Origin: Apoderus coryli
Taxonomy: Eukaryota > Arthropoda > Insecta > Coleoptera > Attelabidae
Reading direction: 5' to 3'
Assembly: GCA_911728435.2 (NCBI GenBank)
Contig: OU452207.1
Coordinates: 12,380,182-12,444,181 of the forward strand
DNA length: 64,000 nt
The translations under genes were made by a program, and so were the position numbers. Every line of letters begins with the position of its first letter. The stretch's first letter is position 1. Positions 57,417 through 64,000 of the stretch are shown here, one piece after another. The notes under the pieces are model-generated. The model did not search any database and was not told where the DNA came from. It worked only from the letters and a program-made list of their open reading frames with translations.

Positions 57417-57546
57417 AAGATATACTATTGTATGCGGCACAGTTGATCTTTGCGAATACATTTTTTATTATTTTTTTTTAAACTTCGACACCATTAGCGT
57501 CCCAGCTAAGGCAAAAATGGGGGCCATTTTTTCGTGAGTCCGGGGA
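57417..57546 (+). other. Remnant of LTR-retrotransposon internal region with polypurine tract
   Basis: 130 bp ending GTGAGTCCGGGGA directly before the LTR start TGTCAC. The GGGG-containing tract is the expected place for plus-strand priming. AAAAATGGGGGCC at 57512-57524 is a second purine-rich stretch. The rest of the internal region is missing. Confidence 0.5.
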
Positions 57547-58473
57547 TGTCACACCCGGTATATTGTAATAAAAATATTGCATCCGGTCGAACTAGCTATT
57601 TTACGCTGATTAATAATTTTTAAAAGTTCATCAAAGTTTATACAAGTTCATGACTTTAGCATCGGGATTGTACCTACTAGACAAATTGCAAAGTCAGCAA
57701 AAAACGGTACGACCGAGTGGAGATAATCAAAGGTTATAAATTTAAACGCAACAGGAAAAACGGGGTCTTCTCTCCAAACTTCGGTGAAGTAAACTTCGGG
57801 TCCTAGAAGCGCTAATTCCCCCCGTTGGGTATAGTGTCTTAAGATTTCTAGTTTATTTAACGCGTATTAATTTTAATAGTAACTATCATTAAATATTTAT
57901 AAATTTTAACAATTCTATTAACGCGAACGAAGTATCAGCTGTGTCGCCAGAATGATTGTAATGTAAGTACGAATTTTTAATTATTATAATTGTTGATTTT
58001 TAAACTTGTCCTTTTTTTTTATTAAATTGATTTCTTGTACATTTTCTAAATAAATAAATAAATATAGTTAGTAATATTCATCTGACTTTCCTTTCATTTT
58101 TAATATAGTTTCTTTCAATTTAATCAAATAACTATTAACTGAGAGACGCCGCTCAAATACAGACCGTCACTCGTTTACGAGGGAGAATTAATAAGATCCT
58201 CTTTCGTGAGCGTGATGTAAGTGGGCGATTCTCGAGTAGCTAAACAAGCCAAGCGAGTAACTAAATTAATTAACATAAATTATAAAACTCAAAACCTTCT
58301 ATAAACTATTTTATAAAGATTTAACTCAGTAGAGCATGCTTACCTGAGTCTTCAAATACTAAAAGACGTAGGGAGGCTCTACCCTTAATTATTAACTCTC
58401 AAATTGGGACTAGGTGAAGGCACCGTTCATATAAAATCCATACTCTATACGAATCTCTTTCTTATTTGTGACA
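57547..58473 (+). mobile_element. 3' LTR, paralogue of the solo LTR
   Basis: TGTCAC to GTGACA, 927 bp, matching 12786-13710 with few substitutions and short indels. The right flank (ATAATTTTATCTC) is the same as at copy 1 once the Helentron-like insertion there is removed. Confidence 0.75.
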
Positions 58474-59214
58474 ATAATTTTATCTCTATAAATGTACACA
58501 TAAATTATTACCCACTAGCTAACTGGACAGAAATTTGGTTCCCTTAGACAATGTCTAGGATAAAGAACTAATGCAGTCTCCATGTTAGTCAATGATATTT
58601 GTTTATTATGTGTGTACCAACGTATGATTCCTAAAGAATATATATTACATATTATGATATAACAAATAAATTTATTATAAAAAAATAAATTAAATATATT
58701 AGAATTAATAAAACCAATATCACCGTCCAGCAAGAACCATGAGGAGGTATGGAGTGTTATCCTGCCAAAGGAGTGGGGATAAGCAAGTTTAGGAAAATGC
58801 ACAGTAATGAATAAATAAATAAGGGTAGTTTAATGATTAAAAGAAATAAATTCTGTAAGTAGGAAAGAAAAAAATTAATTTTCTAAAGCGGAAAGTATAT
58901 ATGTATTCTGTAAGTATGCAATAAATGAGAAGTTAGTTTTTGTGTGGCATAGAAATTATAGCATCATCTCGACTTATATTTACAACATACGAAAGTCCCT
59001 GATGTCACTGCTGCCTCACGGGATTGTTATGGAATATTATTATATTGTAATAAATTTAAAAATAAAACCAAATACTTATTTCGTTAATAAACCTAGAGAA
59101 AAATTAACAATATTAGAACTAATTAATAATAAAACTGATATGATAATGATACTGAAATAAAATGTATAATAAAACTGATATGATATGATAATGATACTAT
59201 AATAAAATTTGTTT

Positions 59215-59970
59215 TTATACCTGATATTGATTTGCCAAGGACACTAAAAACTGGGAAAATAGATTGGACCCTTTGTACCTGTTCCTCCAAATAAATTCAT
59301 GTAAGTATGAGGTGAATAATGCATTCGATGTACCAAATTGTCTCCTTAATTTGCGTTTGACCCTCATCCACATATTTTCAACGTTCTGAGTGTGTACGCC
59401 CGTATCATTAGGGTCGACAAAATTCTCATCGTGTATTATCACACGATGTTCGTATATACCTCCATGAATTCTATTGAGGTTAGAATACGCTCTCCAACCA
59501 TCAGACATAATAATTGTGCCTGGCATAATATACCTATAATAACATTGTAACTGTTTAATAATAGCACAATAAAAACCCAACATTCCATGGGGAACTCTAC
59601 AAAATTATTGCAAATTAAATTGTTTTTACAATTTATACTAAAGCAAAATGCAAATAAACATTAATTATTCTGGTAAAATTTTTACAAAAGCCAACCAAAT
59701 TTCACATGCTTTTTAATGTATGTATATTATTTGCAACTTACTGTTCAATAATAGCACTTAGTGTTGCCTCGGTTCGGTCCGGTACATCCACAAGGAAACA
59801 TTTGCCGGTACCTCTATGATACTTCCGATGGAAAAACTTTCTTTCATCAATTTCTACAATTTTTGCCGTCATATCGTCCTTCAGCCCGCCAATAACTGAA
59901 GGGTTATCGAACAAGTCCTGCTCACAAACATCACGACAAAAATTGCACCAATCGACAATAGTGTGTGCCC
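59215..59970 (-). pseudogene. Merlin transposase remnant, 5' truncated
   Basis: Exons 59970-59742 and 59533-59215 match the second and third exons at 16357-17282. The intron keeps GTAAGT and an AG acceptor. The acids in EIDESKF, MSDGWRAY and QNVENMW are present, and MWMRV here is MWMRF in copy 1. Sequence upstream of VDWCNFCRDV is deleted and joined at about 59972 to what is 18390 in copy 1, so no functional protein is possible. Confidence 0.8.
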
Positions 59971-60782
59971 CTCCTAAGGATAAAAAAATAATAATTTAAT
60001 TCAAAAATGAAAATTTATATTCCATAAAACATGTCAACTACGTGGTTTCTGTCAATTTTAAGAGATAAAATGTAACGTTGTCAGGTTGTAATAATAAGAC
60101 ATCAATATATAAATCTGAAAAAATAAATTTTTATTAATAATGCCACGCCTATAGTCATTATTTTTTAAAAGACAATGCTATAGTTGATAAAATATTGCTG
60201 ATATATCATATTTCAATTTAATTGTTATGGAAAAAGTGATAAAATTACTGTCCCCAAAGTCGTTCGTAACCTTTAAACAAATTTATAATTATTTTTTATT
60301 AATCGAATCTACAATTTTAATGAGTAAAGTATATTTTAAAATCTGTAAAAAAAAAGTATTGTTTAGTAGGTACAGTATTCATTGTATGTTCTTCATAGCC
60401 CAATTAAAAGTGATAGTAGTGTATTGTCAGATATTAGTTTTAACTTAATATTTTGCTAGTAAAATAATAATTTTTAAATGGATTAATTAAATAAAAAAAA
60501 AAGAAACTACGAAGTCATCTTAACAAAGTTTTTTTATTAATATTCTATAATATTATTAGCACGTTAGAAATATGTTTCAAAATATAAATTTGCATCATCA
60601 GTTTTAAATTAACTAAAAGGGAACAATGGTATGCAACAACAAACAGTTTTAGCGTTCAATTTTGTTTTGTTAAAAAATGTATGTGTTAAATTAGTAATAT
60701 ATAGAAAAGAAGAATAGGAAGAAATATTATAAATTGTTCATGTCTAAAAAATGACCATTTATTTTGATTGATGATAAGGGGT

Positions 60783-61582
60783 TTATATTTCCGAAACATG
60801 TTTTTGATGTGTTGGTAATGTGATACCAATAAATGAATTTTGTGCAGATGACGTTGTAGTTTGTGGTAACGTAGTGTATTCCATTGTGAAAATGGACTAT
60901 TTTTCAATATTAATAAGGTAATATTACTCTGTTGACATTTGTATTTCTTTTGATTGTAATTTTTATTATTTTGTTGTATAATAAATGTTTTTTCAACATA
61001 AATAATTTTGCAGATAATTCTTGTGTTTTTGTAGTTGATATATTAGATATTATGTAAATTTTCTAGGTATTAGAAATATTAAAAATATTTACCGTCTCCT
61101 CGTCTGCCCTTCTCGGCGCAATCTGACAAAAAAATTAATATTAACAAATTTACTTATGTATGCTATGCGAGTTGTTATATTGACATAATATGTAAATAAA
61201 TTTTAGTTTTTGTACATTATTAATACAATGATGGGCGACTTAAAAAGAAGTAATTTTAAAAGATTGTTACTTTAATTTTAAAATATTTAAATTAATGTCA
61301 TTTGATGTAAGTGGAAAGTGGGAGATAGTGGTGGATTGTTGCTAAGTAATTGAAAACTAATTAAAATGTATTAATATTAAAAGTTAATATAGACTTCCTC
61401 CTCTATATTGTTGATTGTGCTCGTACTGGAAATAAAAAGTATAAATTAGGATATGTTGGAAGTAAATTTAATGACATATAATATAGGCAATGATATACGT
61501 AAAATATAAGTAATTTTTATTCACTTACAGGATTATGTCGGCGCCGGCGACGATGGTTGTTGCGATTATTTCTGGTAGTATT
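60783..61582 (-). pseudogene. Decayed copy of the 3' exons of the micro-exon gene
   Basis: Exons at 61582-61529 (NTTRNNRNNHRRRRRHNP), 61425-61399 (YEHNQQYRG), 61122-61093 (IAPRRADEET) and 60896-60783 (SIFTMEYTTLP..., ends TAA) correspond to the last four exons at 20020-19186. All stay multiples of three and in phase, despite 3-nt length changes in two exons. The donor after the second is GGAAGT instead of GTAAGT, which should block normal splicing. The upstream exons are absent, replaced by a hairpin element at 61865. Confidence 0.6.
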
Positions 61583-61864
61583 CTAAAATGTACAATTTAT
61601 TAAGTAATTTGAAAGGTAGCATTGTCTTAAAATAGGGTTAAAGCAAATTGATTGTGTAGGTTTTTACATAGGTACTGACGAGTTTAATTTCTTTGTGTCT
61701 GTTTCAGTGTAATTATATTGAATTATAATAGGACATTGTTAATTTAAAGAAATTATTATATTATCGGGGAGATCAATAATTAATGTTTCTTGCTGTCACA
61801 AAAATATTTATATCTAATTGTACTGACGGATAGATTTTTGTTGTGATTGAAAATATAATATAAT

Positions 61865-64000
61865 ACAAGAAATCCCTTTGGGATTTCCCACTCGTTGTGT
61901 GGTAGTTTTGTCTATGAAAAAAGTCATAGAGGGTTATAAAAAAACAAAGAAAAAAAAAATCAAGAAAAAAAATTTCAAGCAAAAAATGTTTCTATTATTA
62001 AAAAAAAAATTTAAAAAAAAAAATTTCAAAAAAAAAAATTTTCAAAAAAAAAAAATTCAAAAATTAATTAAAAAAAAGTATTGCCAGAGCTGAAAATCTG
62101 AAAATGTTTCTATCTATTATTTAAAATAAATAGAAACATTTTTGAGTTACCCCGTAGATAACCTCTAGGAGCATATAGTTTAACTTTCAAAGAAATCTTG
62201 AATTGAAATCTAAAGAAATCAAAAAATTATTCAAAATATTACTATTTGACCTTAACAAAATAAAGAAATACATTTTTGATTCACCCTGTATATACATTTG
62301 AGCTTATAGTTTAACTTTCACAGAAAACTTGAATTGAAATCTAAAGAAATCAAAAAATTATTCAAAATATTACTTTTTTGTCCTTAACAAAGTGATGAAA
62401 TACATTTTTGACTCACCCCGTATATAAATTTAAGTGTATGCTAAAAATTTCTAAACATTTAAAATTTATTTGATTACAATCTGGAAAATTTGTAAAATGT
62501 TGGCTAATTAATGTTTTTTTTTTGCATCACCCTGTACATGCCCTTATTAATTAATTTTCTTATAATCTGATACATACCTAATTTAAATAATAAATCTACT
62601 TGTCAAATTCAATAACCTTATAAAATTTTATACTAAATACCTACCTACTATAAATATATTAGTTAGGTATTTTAAATCTGCTAGCCTAAAAATGGCTGCC
62701 TATAATATGATTATCATCATTTTATAAACCTACCACATCTGTCCATTTGAAAATCGTTGGTGTTAAATTAACGTTAACGTTAATAGCGGCGGACGTTAAT
62801 TTTAGGACTATCTGTCTATCTATTTTGGCTTCGTTGGTTTGTCATAATTTGGCAGAATTTTTTTCTGACGTTGGTGTCACTTATTTTTGTTTGGTTGACA
62901 CTTCTAGTTCACGTCATAATTTGGTTTTATTTGTGTACATTGACAGCCTAACAGTTTTCGGCATTATTTTCATGTTTAAGATCAAATTGTTGTTAAATTG
63001 TATTGTTATAAAATGGTTATTAAAAGTATTTGTAGTAAATTTAGAAGGTGCCATTGTATATTTGAATTAATTTAGTGAGAAATTGTTAATACCTAACCCA
63101 AACTGACACCATCAACAAAATAGGCGTTCAAAATGTGGACATACAGCCATTTGTTTAAAATTTTGTCGACTATAAAGTGATCAACAACGAAGCTCTGCTC
63201 AGGCGACATAAACAAAATCATGATTTGGTGTTTAGAAATTATGAAATTTCGTTCGATTATAATATTTTCAGTGTGTGTAAGTTATACCTATTAATATACC
63301 AATGTTTTTAAAATGTGTGTGATAATACTTGTTCAATGCAATTTACGTTATTCTTTTTATAGGATTGTTACTAAAAATATACGAAATTGCATGTCCCATA
63401 TGCTTTTCTAAGAATATAGTCATGAAAATGGCTTTCAAAATAAATCGACAAATTCCAATATAGTTGACACCTCTAGTTTCACGTCATAATTTAGTTTTGG
63501 TCAGAATGTTTTTTCTAACGCTTGTGTCAAATAGGTTATTATTATTTTCTTTGTTTACATTCATAGCCTAAGAGTTTTCGGCATTATTTTTATGTTTAAG
63601 ATCAATTTCGATCAACATGTTGTATATTGTAGTGTTAGAAAATGTTTATTCCATATAGTTGTAGTTAATTTAGAAGTTGTCATTGTGTATTTGAAGTAAT
63701 ATTACTGAAAAAGTGATAATAACCTAAAGTGACAGTGTCATGAGAGCCGTCAGATGGGTGGATGTGATCATATTTTTCAATAACTACTGGATGATATCTC
63801 CCTCTGCGTCGCACATTTAAATTAACTGTGTAGATGTAATTAAATGAATTAATTAAAATAGTGTGGCCGCATTAAATCCCCTTGAAAAGTGCCCGTTGGG
63901 ATGCTGCAAAAAACAAATTTTCTATATAGACAGACCTGCGGCTGCACCTTCGGTGCAGCTTTAAGTTAAGTCACATAGATAGCGGTCCTTTCTTGCAGGT
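61865..64000 (+). mobile_element. Helentron-like hairpin element, copy h, to window edge
   Basis: ACAAG at 61865, hairpin at 61870-61886, A-rich runs, two to three minisatellite units (62130-62420), then two diverged direct copies of the family's inner sequence (about 62860-63110 and 63370-63890; both contain CACGTCATAATTTNGTTTT and GTTTTCGGCATTATTTT). A perfect hairpin GCTGCACC-TTC-GGTGCAGC lies at 63941-63959. The end is outside the window or just after the hairpin. The ORFs at 61878 and 62747 are low-complexity or unsupported. Confidence 0.6.

Larger units (their letters stand above)
58474..61864. repeat. Duplicated block, copy 2 (paralogue of 13711-20302)
   Basis: Continuous similarity to copy 1, except that it lacks the 1930-bp Helentron-like insertion and the segment corresponding to 17110-18390. 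The latter comprises the Merlin 5' half and hairpin element b. Similarity ends where copy 1 enters the CAGACAGA-tailed repeat and copy 2 enters a hairpin element. Confidence 0.85.

Noticed and set aside
61878..62093. 71-codon Lys/Phe-rich ORF
   Set aside because: It translates the A-rich runs of the hairpin element and is low-complexity.

Overview
This is a repeat-rich, visibly AT-rich piece of an arthropod (most likely insect) nuclear genome. The evidence is eukaryotic throughout: a Jockey-like non-LTR retrotransposon, Tc1/mariner-type elements with TA target sites, Merlin and Helitron genes split by GT-AG introns, a solo LTR, MITEs and minisatellites. I cannot name the species. I see no housekeeping gene, rRNA, tRNA or CRISPR array. 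Almost everything is transposable-element (TE) sequence, except one candidate host gene made of micro-exons. No database or alignment program was used; all comparisons were done by eye.

Layout. 1-4440: a minus-strand Jockey-like LINE with ORF1 intact and ORF2 open to the left window edge. 5670-11220: an old DDE transposon, with a truncated partial duplicate, interrupted by a young 2087-bp Tc1/mariner-type element. 11700-12720: tandem repeats. 12786-20300: a duplicated block (copy 1) holding a solo LTR, a Helentron-like insertion, a Merlin transposase with introns and the 3' exons of the micro-exon gene. 19186-25835: the minus-strand micro-exon gene, with a second 2087-bp transposon in its largest intron. 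26086-42245: a duplicated array of Helentron-like units, two 3.2-kb minisatellite units, and an X-Y-X' tandem duplication in which X carries the third 2087-bp transposon and X' keeps the empty site. 42229-55250: a minus-strand Helitron Rep-helicase gene of at least five exons with two frameshifts, whose introns hold MITEs and a large foldback element. 56004-64000: another Helentron-like element, a 3' LTR, copy 2 of the duplicated block (with a Merlin remnant and a decayed copy of the micro-exon 3' end), and a further hairpin-ended element running to the window edge.

Main results. (1) A previously unremarked micro-exon gene: 11 predicted coding exons, ten of them 24-54 nt and all phase 0, with tandem exon-intron duplications of 113-121 bp. 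(2) A hairpin-ended family beginning ACAAG, whose insertion between two T residues without target duplication is shown by a paralogous empty site, as expected for Helentron-type non-autonomous elements. (3) Three near-identical, coding-intact Tc1/mariner-type copies, one with a paralogous empty site. (4) A Jockey-like element whose ORF2 is in frame with ORF1 across three consecutive stop codons and has no AUG upstream of the endonuclease domain.
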